Below, one piece after another: positions 45,560 to 54,517 of a DNA stretch of 64,000 nt (positions within the stretch are counted from its first letter, which is position 1; every line of letters starts with the position of its first letter). Source of the DNA: AG25 sp035517615 (GTDB lineage: Bacteria; Gemmatimonadota; Gemmatimonadetes; Gemmatimonadales; GWC2-71-9). The notes under the pieces are model-generated. The model searched no databases and had not been told where the DNA came from. It saw only the letters and a program-made list of their open reading frames with translations. The stretch lies in assembly GCA_035517615.1 (NCBI GenBank), contig DATIYM010000050.1, forward strand, positions 13,776-77,775. The letters run 5' to 3'. The translations under genes and the position numbers were made by a program.

Positions 45560-46177
45560 ATGAGACCCTTGATCCGCGCGGTGTTTCTGGCGGTCGTCGC
45601 TACCGCCGCGCTCCCTGTGGTCCGCATTCCTGTCGATCTACTCGCCGCGCAGGATACGCTCCCGGTCGGTTTCGGCTCGCTGCGTCGTGACGACATCGCC
45701 GTGCAGCTCGCGACCGATCAGGTCGCGATTCAGCTGCTGCCGCTGCGCGAATCGGTGATTCGCCTGCTCGCGCCCGATACGTACGCCTCGCTCCGCTCGC
45801 TGCTCGCGAAGCATCAGACCGCGCTCGACTCGATCGCGCGGCAAGCGGGAGAGCGCCATCCGCTGCCCGTGCTGGTGACGTTTTTCGGTCTCGTGCCGAA
45901 CGGGCACTTTGTCCCGGAAGATCTGGACCTCGCGAGCAGCGGGCAGTTGTACCGGCCGATCGGGATCGTGCCGCTCTCGCCGCAGTGGAGCTCGAACCAG
46001 GTCGACCCGCGCGCGCAGGTGATCGCGATCTATCTCTACGACGAAGACATCACGCTCGGCCAGGACCTGACGGTCAGCTACGGGTCACTGTCGAGCGATT
46101 CCTGGTCGCATGCGGTGCGGTTACTCGATCAGGAACGCGCCCGGGTTCTGTCGCGGGCGGCGTCGAGCCCGAAGTAG
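45560..46177 (+). CDS. Secreted hypothetical protein
   Basis: 205 aa with a signal peptide at about 1-30 (RAVFLAVVATAALPVVRIPV, LLAAQ). The mature region is mixed alpha/beta (LRRDDIAVQLATDQVAIQLL, VLVTFFGLVPNGHFVPED, VIAIYLYDEDITLGQDLTV) with no known motif. GGAGG 12 nt before the ATG supports the start. It lies 10 bp upstream of the hybrid histidine kinase and may be its periplasmic partner. The 163-bp gap before it holds no recognisable RNA. Confidence 0.6.
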   Translation: MRPLIRAVFLAVVATAALPVVRIPVDLLAAQDTLPVGFGSLRRDDIAVQLATDQVAIQLLPLRESVIRLLAPDTYASLRSLLAKHQTALDSIARQAGERHPLPVLVTFFGLVPNGHFVPEDLDLASSGQLYRPIGIVPLSPQWSSNQVDPRAQVIAIYLYDEDITLGQDLTVSYGSLSSDSWSHAVRLLDQERARVLSRAASSPK

Positions 46178-46187
46178 TCCGCTGGCG

Positions 46188-48299
46188 ATGCCCATCGTCG
46201 TAGCCGCGGCCCTGGCCCTCGCCGCGGGAGTGGCGGGGGCGGCGCTCGCCGCGTTCGTGCTGCGGGCGCGGTGGTCGCACAGCGAGCACGAACGGCGGCG
46301 CCTGGCGGCCGAGCTGAACCGCCGTCTCTCAGAGCTGTTCTCTCTCCAGGAGCTGTCGTACATCGTCTCCGAATCGCTCGAGCTGGAGCGCATCGTCGAG
46401 CAGGTGGTGCGCTACGCGATGCGTTTTCTCGATGCCCGGGGCGCGCTGATCGCGCTGGCGAGCAACGATCCGGATTCGGAGGAGCTGACCGTGGGCGGAG
46501 CCGAGGGGACGCTGGCCGAGCTGCGCGGCAAGAGCGTCGCGTACGACGATCCGGGCCTCATCGTGCGGGCGCTCGCTCGCGAGCGACTCGAGCTGGCGCA
46601 GGGATCGCCCACGGGACCCGTGGAGCTGCTGCGCGGCGTCTCGGCCGGCGCCGCGGCGGCGGTGCCGCTCCGCGCGCACGGCGTGGTGGTGGGCTCGCTC
46701 GTGGTCACCGACCCGCGGGGGGGCGCGTTTCCGTCCGAGGACGTGCGACTGCTCTCGACCGTCGCGACGCACGCTGCCGTGGCGCTCGCCAACGCCCGAT
46801 TTTTCGAGATCGTCCGTCGCGGCAAGGACCAGTGGGAGACGGCGTTCGATGCGTTGAGCGAAGGCATCGCGGTGGTCGATGAACAAGGGCGCGTGCGTCG
46901 CGCCAACCGGGCGCTCGCGGCGCTGCTCGGGACCACCGTGGCGCAGGTCGCGGGCGAGGATCTGGGGAGCCAACTGCTGGACGATTCGCGGGCGCTCGTC
47001 GAGCTACTCGCCACGGCCCGGCGCGAAGAGCGCCCGCTGCCCCTCATCGTGCGCTCCGAGCAGCTGAAAAAGGTCGTGCGGCTCACCGGCGCCCGCATTC
47101 CGAACAGTACCATGGAACAGAGCATCGTGGTGCTGATCGAGGACGTGACCGATCAGCAAGCCATGGAAACGCAGCTGATTCAGAGCGAAAAGCTCGCCGC
47201 CGTGGGGCAGCTCGTGTCGGGCGTGGCGCACGAGCTGAACAATCCACTCACGTCGATCGCCGGACTGTCGGAGCTGCTGCTCGAGCAAAAGGAGCTGGGG
47301 GAGAAGGATCGCGACCATTTGCGCGTGGTGCACGAACAGGCCGAGCGAGCCGGGCGGATCGTCCGCAACCTGCTCACGTTTGCCCGCAAGGCGCCGGCGG
47401 AACGGGGGCTCGTGGACCTGAACGACGTGGTGCAGCGCACCCTCGTGCTGATCAGCTACGACCTGAAGCTCAAGAACATCACGATCGACAAAAGCCTGGC
47501 GCGCAGCCTTCCTCCCGTGCAGGGCGACCGGCACGCGCTGCAGCAGGTGGCGCTGAACCTGCTCACGAACGCCGCGCACGCGGTGGCCCAGAACCCCCCG
47601 GAAGAACGCCGCGTGATTCGCGTGACGACCGACTTCACGGACCGGGTGCGACTCGTGATCCAGGACTCGGGGCCCGGCATTCCGGATGACGTCGTGCCCC
47701 ACCTGTTCACGCCGTTCTTCACCACCAAAGAGCCCGGTCAGGGCACGGGACTCGGCCTCTCCATCACGTACTCAATCGTGCAGTCACACGGCGGGCAGGT
47801 CACACTCGAGCAGGACGCGAACGGGGCGAGCCGGGGAGCCACGTTCGTGGTCGAGCTGCCGCCCGCTTCGGGGGATGCCGCGACGCTCGAGCCCGCGCGC
47901 GAGCCGTTGCACGAACGCGGACTCACCAGGCGGACCATTCTGCTCGTGGACGACGATCCGGCCGTGCGGCGGCTCGTCAAGGCGCTGTTCGGGCGCGAGG
48001 GGCACGCGGTGGACGTCGCGCGCAATCCGCTCCAGGCGATCGATATGGCGCGGGCGCGCGGCTACGATCTCATTCTCGCCGACGCTCAGGCGAGCGTGCG
48101 GGGGAAACTGTTCGTGGAGGCCCTGGTGGAATCGAAGCCGGCGCTCAGACAGCGGACGCTCGTCGCCACCGGCGACATTCGGCAGGGAACGGAAGAAACG
48201 CTGGCCAGGCTGGGCTTACGCTACGTGCGCAAGCCTTTCAATCTGCGCGATCTCCTGGCCGAAGCGGCACGGGTCTGGGAGGGCCGCGCCGAATCATAG
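46188..48299 (+). CDS. Hybrid sensor histidine kinase (GAF-PAS-HisKA-HATPase-REC)
   Basis: 703 aa. An N-terminal TM (about 3-23) leads into a short coiled coil (HERRRLAAELNRRLSEL), a GAF domain (about 62-205), a PAS domain (about 215-325), HisKA with the phospho-His in LVSGVAHELNNPLTSIAGL, and HATPase_c (DSGPGIPDD, GQGTGLGLSI). A C-terminal receiver (about 583-700) has LLVDDDPAVRRL and K in YVRKPF. Its acceptor loop reads LILADAQASVRGK instead of the usual LDxxMPxxxG, so phosphotransfer may be altered. ATG 46188 follows the secreted protein by 10 bp. Confidence 0.87.
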   Translation: MPIVVAAALALAAGVAGAALAAFVLRARWSHSEHERRRLAAELNRRLSELFSLQELSYIVSESLELERIVEQVVRYAMRFLDARGALIALASNDPDSEELTVGGAEGTLAELRGKSVAYDDPGLIVRALARERLELAQGSPTGPVELLRGVSAGAAAAVPLRAHGVVVGSLVVTDPRGGAFPSEDVRLLSTVATHAAVALANARFFEIVRRGKDQWETAFDALSEGIAVVDEQGRVRRANRALAALLGTTVAQVAGEDLGSQLLDDSRALVELLATARREERPLPLIVRSEQLKKVVRLTGARIPNSTMEQSIVVLIEDVTDQQAMETQLIQSEKLAAVGQLVSGVAHELNNPLTSIAGLSELLLEQKELGEKDRDHLRVVHEQAERAGRIVRNLLTFARKAPAERGLVDLNDVVQRTLVLISYDLKLKNITIDKSLARSLPPVQGDRHALQQVALNLLTNAAHAVAQNPPEERRVIRVTTDFTDRVRLVIQDSGPGIPDDVVPHLFTPFFTTKEPGQGTGLGLSITYSIVQSHGGQVTLEQDANGASRGATFVVELPPASGDAATLEPAREPLHERGLTRRTILLVDDDPAVRRLVKALFGREGHAVDVARNPLQAIDMARARGYDLILADAQASVRGKLFVEALVESKPALRQRTLVATGDIRQGTEETLARLGLRYVRKPFNLRDLLAEAARVWEGRAES

Positions 48300-48610
48300 G
48301 CTTCCGCCGGCCAGCCGTACACGGCGAGATTCACCGACCCGCCGGCGGTAAATCGCACTCCTTCGCGTAACAGCAGCGCGCGTTGCACGACCGCGGCATG
48401 ATCGTGCGCCGCGAGCGAGATCCGGCCCGACGCATTCACCACGCGCCACCACGTCAAATCGGAGTCGTCCGGCAGCGCCGAGAGCGCCCAACCGACGGTG
48501 CGCGCGGCGCCCGGCCTCCCGGCGAGCCGCGCGACCACGCCGTAGGTGGCCACGCGTCCCTTGGGGATGTGCTGGACCACCCGGTAGATCCGCCGATAAA
48601 ACGGATTCAC
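48221..48610 (-). CDS. Alkyltransferase-like (ATL) protein, MGMT family without active Cys
   Basis: 129 aa DNA-binding module of the O6-alkylguanine family. RIYRVVQHIPKGRVATYGVV is the winged helix, and GAARTVGWALSALP carries the Arg finger region. The catalytic PCHR is replaced by TWWR (DLTWWRVVNASGRIS), as in ATL proteins that flag alkylated bases for nucleotide excision repair instead of reversing them. GTG 48610 overlaps the hisF stop by 4 bp. The last 79 bp overlap the end of the convergent histidine kinase gene. Confidence 0.82.
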   Translation of the reverse strand: MNPFYRRIYRVVQHIPKGRVATYGVVARLAGRPGAARTVGWALSALPDDSDLTWWRVVNASGRISLAAHDHAAVVQRALLLREGVRFTAGGSVNLAVYGWPAEAYDSARPSQTRAASARRSRRLKGLRT

Positions 48611-49377
48611 GGGCGCACCGGAAAGCCACGCCGGGCGAGGAAGGCGCGCGCTTCGGGCACCGTGGTGCCGCGGTAGTGGAACAGCGTGGCCGCGAGCACG
48701 CCATGGGCGCCGGCATCGAGCGCCTGCGCCAGATGCTCGAGCGTTCCGGCGCCGCCCGAGGCGATGACGGGAATGCGAACCCCGTGTGCGACGGCACCGG
48801 TGAGCGGGAGGTCGTACCCACCCTGCGTGCCGTCGGTGTCCATCGAGGTCAAGAGAATTTCTCCCGCGCCGAGCTGCTCGACCTTCGAGGCCCACTCCAC
48901 GGCTTCGATTCCTGTGGGCTCACGACCCCCGCGCACCATGACCTCCCACCCTCTCCCCTTCCCGCTTCCCGCTTCCCGCTGTTTTGCGTCGATCGCCACC
49001 ACCACGCACTGGCGGCCGAACTCGTCGGCCAGTCGCGTGACGAGCGACGGATCGCTGACGGCGGCCGTATTCACTCCGACTTTGTCCGCGCCGGCGCGCA
49101 ACACGGCGCGCGCGTCGTCCACGCTCCGGACGCCCCCGCCCACGGTGAACGGGATAAACAGCCGCTCGGCCACGCGCGCGACCAGGTCGATGAGCGTGCC
49201 ACGCTGCTCGTGGCTCGCGGTGATGTCGAGGAATACGAGCTCATCGGCGCCCTCGGCATCGTAGCGCGCAGCCTGTTCCACGGGATCGCCGGCATCACGC
49301 AGCTCCTGAAAACGGACGCCCTTCACGACTCGGCCGCAATCGACATCAAGACAGGGAATCAGTCTCCGCGCTAGCAT
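48607..49377 (-). CDS. hisF: Imidazole glycerol phosphate synthase subunit HisF
   Basis: Cyclase subunit that forms IGP and AICAR with ammonia from HisH; 256 aa TIM barrel. Catalytic D11 lies in LIPCLDVDCGRVVKGV and D131-equivalent in VVVAIDAK; phosphate loops are TVGGGV and VIASGGAG. Residues about 135-145 (REAGSGKGRG) form a small insertion encoded by a (TTCCCGC)-type tandem repeat at about 48,960-48,980. It overlaps the NUDIX gene by 7 bp and the ATL gene by 4 bp. Confidence 0.95.
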   Translation of the reverse strand: MLARRLIPCLDVDCGRVVKGVRFQELRDAGDPVEQAARYDAEGADELVFLDITASHEQRGTLIDLVARVAERLFIPFTVGGGVRSVDDARAVLRAGADKVGVNTAAVSDPSLVTRLADEFGRQCVVVAIDAKQREAGSGKGRGWEVMVRGGREPTGIEAVEWASKVEQLGAGEILLTSMDTDGTQGGYDLPLTGAVAHGVRIPVIASGGAGTLEHLAQALDAGAHGVLAATLFHYRGTTVPEARAFLARRGFPVRP

Positions 49378-49850
49378 ACGCGTAGAACGTCATCCAGCAA
49401 GCCCCCGTCCCCCTTGCGGAAAAGCAAAACGATATCCTCGATTGCACGCCGTTCGCGGGGCCAAGCGAATCGCAGCGCCGCCTGATCGGGTGACAGCCAC
49501 ACGGCATCATCGTGTTCGGAGGAGAGCCGCACTGGCGCGTCGGGTGGCACGAATGCGGCGAACACCGCGACGAGGGCGACACGATCCTGCGCGTGCTGAT
49601 AGAACGACTCGACGCGACTTGCGTTGAACACTCGCAGCGGGACGAGTCCCGTCTCTTCGCGCATTTCGCGCAGCGCCGCCGCGACCGGTGTTTCACCCGG
49701 CTCGATCGTGCCGTGCACCGTCTCCCACGCGCCGGGACAGCGATCACCCGCGGCGCGCTCGAGCACCAGCACCTCGAGCGCCGCCTCGGTCCCTCGCGTT
49801 ATCTGCCGCAGCACGTAGAGATCGATGAAGACGAGGCCGACTTCGCTCAC
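49371..49850 (-). CDS. NUDIX hydrolase inside the his operon
   Basis: 159 aa. The Nudix box is complete: G-x5-E-x7-REMREETGL in GTIEPGETPVAAALREMREE followed by TGL. The N-terminus (GLVFIDLYVLRQI) and CPGAWETVHG resemble NudB-type dihydroneopterin triphosphate pyrophosphohydrolases; substrate is unknown. GTG 49850 overlaps hisH by 4 bp and the 3' end overlaps hisF by 7 bp. It therefore occupies the position where hisA is usually found. Confidence 0.85.
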   Translation of the reverse strand: MSEVGLVFIDLYVLRQITRGTEAALEVLVLERAAGDRCPGAWETVHGTIEPGETPVAAALREMREETGLVPLRVFNASRVESFYQHAQDRVALVAVFAAFVPPDAPVRLSSEHDDAVWLSPDQAALRFAWPRERRAIEDIVLLFRKGDGGLLDDVLRVC

Positions 49851-50467
49851 GGCTGCCAGCGCGCGAATGCGCGCAGCAGCGCCAGGCCTCGAGCCTGCGA
49901 TTTCTCTGGATGGAATTGCACGCCGAGCACGTTCTCGGCGCCCGCGATGGTCGCGAACGTTTCGCCGTACTCGGCGCTGGCGAGCGCGAGACCGTTCTCG
50001 AGCTGGTCGGGGTGATAACTGTGCACGTGATAGAAGAACGACCCGTCGGGGTCGAACGCCTCGGCCAGGACCGGATGCGCGCGGCCGGTGGGTGTGAGAT
50101 CGACTTTCGCCCAGCCGACGTGCGGCACGGGAAGCGACGTGCGAAACCGCACGGCGCTGCCGGGAAGGAGCCCGAGCCCGCGCACGCCAGGCGCCTCCTC
50201 GCTCTCCTCGAGAAACAGCTGCAGCCCGAGACACAGCCCGAGCGTAGGCTTGCCATGGCCCACGCTGTCCATGATCGCGTCCGCCAGCCCGCGCTCGACG
50301 AGCGCCCGCATGGCCGGCGCGAAGTGCCCCACGCCGGGCACGACGATGCGGTCCGCCTGCCGCACGACGTCGGGATCGGCGGACAGCACGGCGTCGGCCC
50401 CCACCACCCGGAGCGCGCGCAGCACGCTGCCGACGTTGGACGCGCCGTAATCGGCGACGGCGATCAT
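49847..50467 (-). CDS. hisH: Imidazole glycerol phosphate synthase subunit HisH
   Basis: Glutaminase subunit delivering ammonia to HisF; 206 aa class I amidotransferase. Nucleophile C79 is in TLGLCLGLQLF; the His/Glu pair is in GVQFHPEKSQ. The start IAVADYGASNVGSVLRAL is typical. The ATG overlaps hisB by 4 bp. Confidence 0.95.
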   Translation of the reverse strand: MIAVADYGASNVGSVLRALRVVGADAVLSADPDVVRQADRIVVPGVGHFAPAMRALVERGLADAIMDSVGHGKPTLGLCLGLQLFLEESEEAPGVRGLGLLPGSAVRFRTSLPVPHVGWAKVDLTPTGRAHPVLAEAFDPDGSFFYHVHSYHPDQLENGLALASAEYGETFATIAGAENVLGVQFHPEKSQARGLALLRAFARWQP

Positions 50468-51063
50468 GAGAGCGTGCCCTTGGTGGACGGGACGCCCCGC
50501 CCCTTGGCCCGGGGATCGAGGCTCGTGGCATCGCCGAGCGCGCGCGCGGTGGCCTTGAACACCGCCTCGACCACGTGGTGCGCGTTTTGTCCGCGCAGCA
50601 GATCGACGTGCAGCGTGAGGCCGCCGTGCGTGGCGAGCGCGCGGAAGAACTCGGGCGTGAGCGCCACGTCGTATTCCCCCAGCTTCTGCCATGTGGGCGG
50701 ATCGGCGTGAAACGCGACGAACGGACGCCCGCTCACATCGACCACGACCCGGGCCAATGCGTCATCCAACGGAACCGCGGCCTGCCCATAGCGCCTGATC
50801 CCGCTGCGATCGCCGAGCGCCTGCGAGAGCGCCTGCCCCAGCACGATCCCGACGTCCTCCACGGTGTGATGGCCGTCGACGTGCAGGTCACCCGAGGCGG
50901 TGACGTCGAGGTCGTAATACGCGTGCCACGCCAGAGCCTGGAGCATGTGATCGAAAAAGCCGATCCCCGTGTTCACGGTCGACTGACCCGATCCGTCGAG
51001 GTCGATGCTGACCCGAACGTCGGTCTCTTTGGTTTTCCGGTGCGCTTCGCCGCGGCGACTCAT
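50464..51063 (-). CDS. hisB: Imidazoleglycerol-phosphate dehydratase
   Basis: Seventh step of histidine synthesis, monofunctional form, 199 aa. Metal-binding His motifs: FFDHMLQALAWH, DGHHTVEDVGI, THGGLTLHVDLLRGQNAHHVVEA (here given as parts THGGLTLHVD and GQNAHHVVEA). No HisN phosphatase domain is attached. It overlaps both hisC and hisH by 4 bp. Confidence 0.95.
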   Translation of the reverse strand: MSRRGEAHRKTKETDVRVSIDLDGSGQSTVNTGIGFFDHMLQALAWHAYYDLDVTASGDLHVDGHHTVEDVGIVLGQALSQALGDRSGIRRYGQAAVPLDDALARVVVDVSGRPFVAFHADPPTWQKLGEYDVALTPEFFRALATHGGLTLHVDLLRGQNAHHVVEAVFKATARALGDATSLDPRAKGRGVPSTKGTLS

Positions 51064-52172
51064 GGTGATGTCCCGAAGATAGCCTCGAACGCGCCGGCCA
51101 CCGCGTCCACATCGTCAGGCGTGCCGGCCGTTACGCGCAGACAGTTGGCGAGCCCCTGACCAGCCGACACGTCGCGGATGAGAATCCCGTAGTCCTCCAC
51201 GAGTCGCCGGAACACGTCGGCCGCCGGACGGGCCTCGCAGCGGACCAGCACGAAGTTCGCGGCGGAAGGAAATGCCCGCAGGCCCCGAATACGCGCGAGC
51301 CGGCCATACAGCCGGTCGCGCGCCGCGCGGATCCGATCCGTCACCTCGACGAATGGCGCGGGATTATCGAGTGCCACTTCCGCCGCCGCGAGGGTCACCT
51401 GATTCAAATTGTACGGCAGCTTGGCTTTGGTGATCTCGCGCGCGATGGTCGGATGGGCGAGCGCGTAGCCGAACCGCAGACCCGCGAGGGCCATCGCCTT
51501 GGAGAACGTGCGCAGCACGATCAACCGCGGATGCGCGGGGAGCAGCGGAATCGCGCTCGGACCGCCGAAATCCTGATACGCTTCATCCACCAGGACGAGC
51601 GTTTCCGTTTCCGCGAGGAGGCGCTCGATCACGCCGTCGGGAATCGGCGTGCCGGTGGGATTGTTGGGCGTGTTCACCACGACCACGCGCGCGCCGTGAC
51701 CGCTCGCGGCCTCGAGCAGCGCGTCCACATCGAACTGAAAATCTGGCGTGAGCGGCACCCCGATGTGCCTGCCGCCCAGCACCTCGGTCATGAGGCGGTA
51801 CAGCGTGAACGTCGGGACCGACGTGACTACACCGATGCCCTCGCCCACGCTGACCATGAGCGACGCCTGGATCAGCTCGTTCGAACCGTTCCCGACCAGC
51901 ACCCCCTCAGCCGTCCAGTCGTGCCGCCGGGCCAGCCGTTCGAGCAGCGACTCGGGGGAAAATGCCGGATAGCGATTCCACGATAGCTCGCGGACGCGTG
52001 CGAGCACGGCGTCCTTTATTGCGGGCGGAACGTCGTATGGGCTCTCATTCTGATTGAGCTTGCGCGCCGCGGAGGGCGCGTTGAGCGTGTACGCGCTCTG
52101 CGCCCGGACCTTGGGCTTGATCAGCGCAAGCGCGTCGTCTGCCGTGCGAAGAGCGGCGGGGACCAGAGCCAT
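51060..52172 (-). CDS. hisC: Histidinol-phosphate aminotransferase
   Basis: PLP enzyme converting imidazole acetol phosphate to histidinol phosphate; 370 aa. Conserved KLNQNESPYDVPPAIKDA, NTPNNPTGT, VDEAYQDFGG and the PLP lysine in LRTFSKAMALAGLRFGY. It is first in the his operon; the pilB-like gene ends 14 bp upstream, so his expression may partly depend on that transcript. Confidence 0.95.
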   Translation of the reverse strand: MALVPAALRTADDALALIKPKVRAQSAYTLNAPSAARKLNQNESPYDVPPAIKDAVLARVRELSWNRYPAFSPESLLERLARRHDWTAEGVLVGNGSNELIQASLMVSVGEGIGVVTSVPTFTLYRLMTEVLGGRHIGVPLTPDFQFDVDALLEAASGHGARVVVVNTPNNPTGTPIPDGVIERLLAETETLVLVDEAYQDFGGPSAIPLLPAHPRLIVLRTFSKAMALAGLRFGYALAHPTIAREITKAKLPYNLNQVTLAAAEVALDNPAPFVEVTDRIRAARDRLYGRLARIRGLRAFPSAANFVLVRCEARPAADVFRRLVEDYGILIRDVSAGQGLANCLRVTAGTPDDVDAVAGAFEAIFGTSP

Positions 52173-52186
52173 GGGTGCAGGGGAAG

Positions 52187-54457
52187 CTAGCGACGACGGC
52201 CCAGTACTGCTTCGAGCCGCGCCGACAAAGCGCGGGCGCGAAACGGCTTCGTCAGGAAGTCATCCGCGCCAAGCTCGAACACACGCACTTCGTTGTCCTC
52301 GTCGCCCTTGGCGGTCAGCACCACCACCGGGATGCCCGCAGTCGCGGGGCGCGAACGGAGATGCGACAGCACCCCGTATCCGTCGAGCCCCGGAAGATTC
52401 AGATCGAGCACGATGATATCGGGACCCACGCGGTCGACCTGATCGAGCGCCTGGACGCCGTCCCGCGCCTCCGTAACCGCATAGCCTTCGCGCTCGAGCA
52501 GATCCTTCATCACGCGCCGCAGGCTGTCTTCGTCCTCGACCAGCAGCACTTTGCGCGAAGGCGTTCCCTGTGGACCCGAGCGCCGCTTGGGCGGGGCCTC
52601 TTCGAGTAGATCGAAGTTTTCGTCCAGGGCCTCGGCCACCTGCACACCGGCGGCCGGCGAGCGGCGCGGCGGCGCCGCCGTCGGCCCGCTGGTCCGGCCC
52701 CCCGCAGCTGCGCGCGGAGGCTCGGGCGCCTGGGCCGCGGGCAATTCCGGTGGGGCGGGCGGGGCTTGTTCCTGCGGCAGGTCTACGACGCGCAATAGTT
52801 CTTCGAGCGTCGATTCGCCGCGCAGCACGTGATTCATGCCGCTCTCCCACAGGCCGGTCATCCCCGCACGACGCGCCGCCTCGGCGATCCGGTCGGTGGT
52901 CAGCCCCGACGCGATCGCCCGCTCGACCTCCGGAGTGACGGTGAGCACTTCGATGATCGAGAACCGCCCGCGATAGCCGGTCATGGCGCAGTCGGGACAC
53001 CCGGCGGCGCGATACAGCGGCGTGCCGGTCGGAATCCAGCGGCGGTATTGCTCCCCCGGCGCTTCCATCCACACTTCCTTGCACGTCGGGCACAGCTTGC
53101 GCATCAGCCGCTGCGCGAGCACCCCGCGGAGCGCCGCGGCGATCTTGTACGACTCGACGCCGATATCGACCAGCCGCGTGACCGCGTTCGCGGCATCGTT
53201 GGTGTGCAGCGTCGAGAGCACGAGGTGCCCCGTGAGCGAGGCCTGCACGGCAATCTGCGCGGTCTCGCGATCGCGGATCTCGCCCACGAGCACCACGTTC
53301 GGATCCTGACGCAAGATCGATCGCAGCGCCGTGGCGAAGGTGAGCCCCGATTTTTCCTGTACCTGCACCTGCACGATCCCGGCCATGCGATATTCGACCG
53401 GATCCTCGACGGTCACGATGTTCACGCCCTCGCTCTTGATCTGATTGATGCAAGAGTAGAGCGTGGTCGTCTTCCCGGACCCGGTGGGCCCGGTAACGAG
53501 AATGATGCCTTCGTGAAACTGGAGCAGTTTCGTGATCGCTTCGCTTTCCGACGCCGCGAACCCCAGCGAGCTGAGGGTCTTCACGGTGGCGCGCGAGTCG
53601 AGAATTCGGATCACGACCTTCTCGCCCAGCGCCGCGGGAAGCGTCGAGACGCGGAGATCGATCGGCTGTCCGTTCACCGCTACGCGCGCGCGGCCGTCCT
53701 GCGGCCTGAGCCGGTCGGCAATGTCGAGCTGCGACATGATCTTGATGCGCGAGATGAGCGGAATGCCCGCGGCGCGCGGAATCTTCATCACCTGGCGCAA
53801 CACGCCGTCGATGCGGTAGCGGACGGCCACGCCGCCCTCTTCCGGCTCGATGTGCAGGTCGCTGGCGCGCGAGAGAATGCCTTCCGAGATGATCAGATCG
53901 ACCAGCCGCACCACGGGGCGCTGGCTCGCTTCTTCGGCGGAAACATTGATTTCGTCCGCCGGGCGCTCCTCGAGCTGTACCAGCTCGCCCTGCCCTTCCA
54001 TGCCCTCGAGCAGCTTGTCGATCATCTTCTCGGGCCGGTACAGCTCGTCCACCTTTTCCGAGATCCGGCCCGGATCGAGCAGCAGCATCCGAACCTCGCG
54101 TCCGGTTGCGAACGCCAAGGCCTTCTCGGCGTCGAGATCGAACGGATTGGCGGTTGCGATCTCGAGATAGGAGTCGGTGATCCGGAGCGGCAGCACGCGG
54201 AACCGGCGCGCGAGCTGTTCGGGAACCTTGAGTTTGATTTGAGAGTCGAGCTGCTGGATGTCAGCGATTTTCAGCCGCAGGTGGCGGGACAGCGCCTCGA
54301 GCACCTGCTCGTTGGTTACGATCTTCGACTGGAGCAGGGTCTCCCACAGGGTGCGCGAAGGCTCCGCCTTGGCCCTGATTTCGGCCAGGCGTTCGGCGGG
54401 TACGAGCTGCTCGAGTGAATGTGCAAGCCATTCATCCGGAAAGACGGTCTCGGCCAT
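52187..54457 (-). CDS. PilB/GspE-type secretion ATPase fused to a receiver domain
   Basis: 756 aa. The N-terminal GspE-N (MshE-N-like) domain is about 1-145. The ATPase core has Walker A GPTGSGKTTT (323-332), an Asp box, VVLVGEIRDRETAQIA, HTNDAANAVTRL and a zinc motif (CPTC..CPDC). A Pro/Ala-rich linker (about 560-632) leads to a complete CheY-like receiver (about 634-756) with LLVEDEDS, acceptor Asp in VLDLNLPGLDG, T in VLTAKG and K in LTKPF. Type IV pilus or type II secretion motors normally lack a receiver. No other pilus genes are in the window. Confidence 0.9.
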   Translation of the reverse strand: MAETVFPDEWLAHSLEQLVPAERLAEIRAKAEPSRTLWETLLQSKIVTNEQVLEALSRHLRLKIADIQQLDSQIKLKVPEQLARRFRVLPLRITDSYLEIATANPFDLDAEKALAFATGREVRMLLLDPGRISEKVDELYRPEKMIDKLLEGMEGQGELVQLEERPADEINVSAEEASQRPVVRLVDLIISEGILSRASDLHIEPEEGGVAVRYRIDGVLRQVMKIPRAAGIPLISRIKIMSQLDIADRLRPQDGRARVAVNGQPIDLRVSTLPAALGEKVVIRILDSRATVKTLSSLGFAASESEAITKLLQFHEGIILVTGPTGSGKTTTLYSCINQIKSEGVNIVTVEDPVEYRMAGIVQVQVQEKSGLTFATALRSILRQDPNVVLVGEIRDRETAQIAVQASLTGHLVLSTLHTNDAANAVTRLVDIGVESYKIAAALRGVLAQRLMRKLCPTCKEVWMEAPGEQYRRWIPTGTPLYRAAGCPDCAMTGYRGRFSIIEVLTVTPEVERAIASGLTTDRIAEAARRAGMTGLWESGMNHVLRGESTLEELLRVVDLPQEQAPPAPPELPAAQAPEPPRAAAGGRTSGPTAAPPRRSPAAGVQVAEALDENFDLLEEAPPKRRSGPQGTPSRKVLLVEDEDSLRRVMKDLLEREGYAVTEARDGVQALDQVDRVGPDIIVLDLNLPGLDGYGVLSHLRSRPATAGIPVVVLTAKGDEDNEVRVFELGADDFLTKPFRARALSARLEAVLGRRR

Positions 54458-54517
54458 GTGCCCCCGGCTGACCCCAAAAGTAGCGGCACCGGCCAGTGCG
54501 TCCAGTCCGAATCGCGT

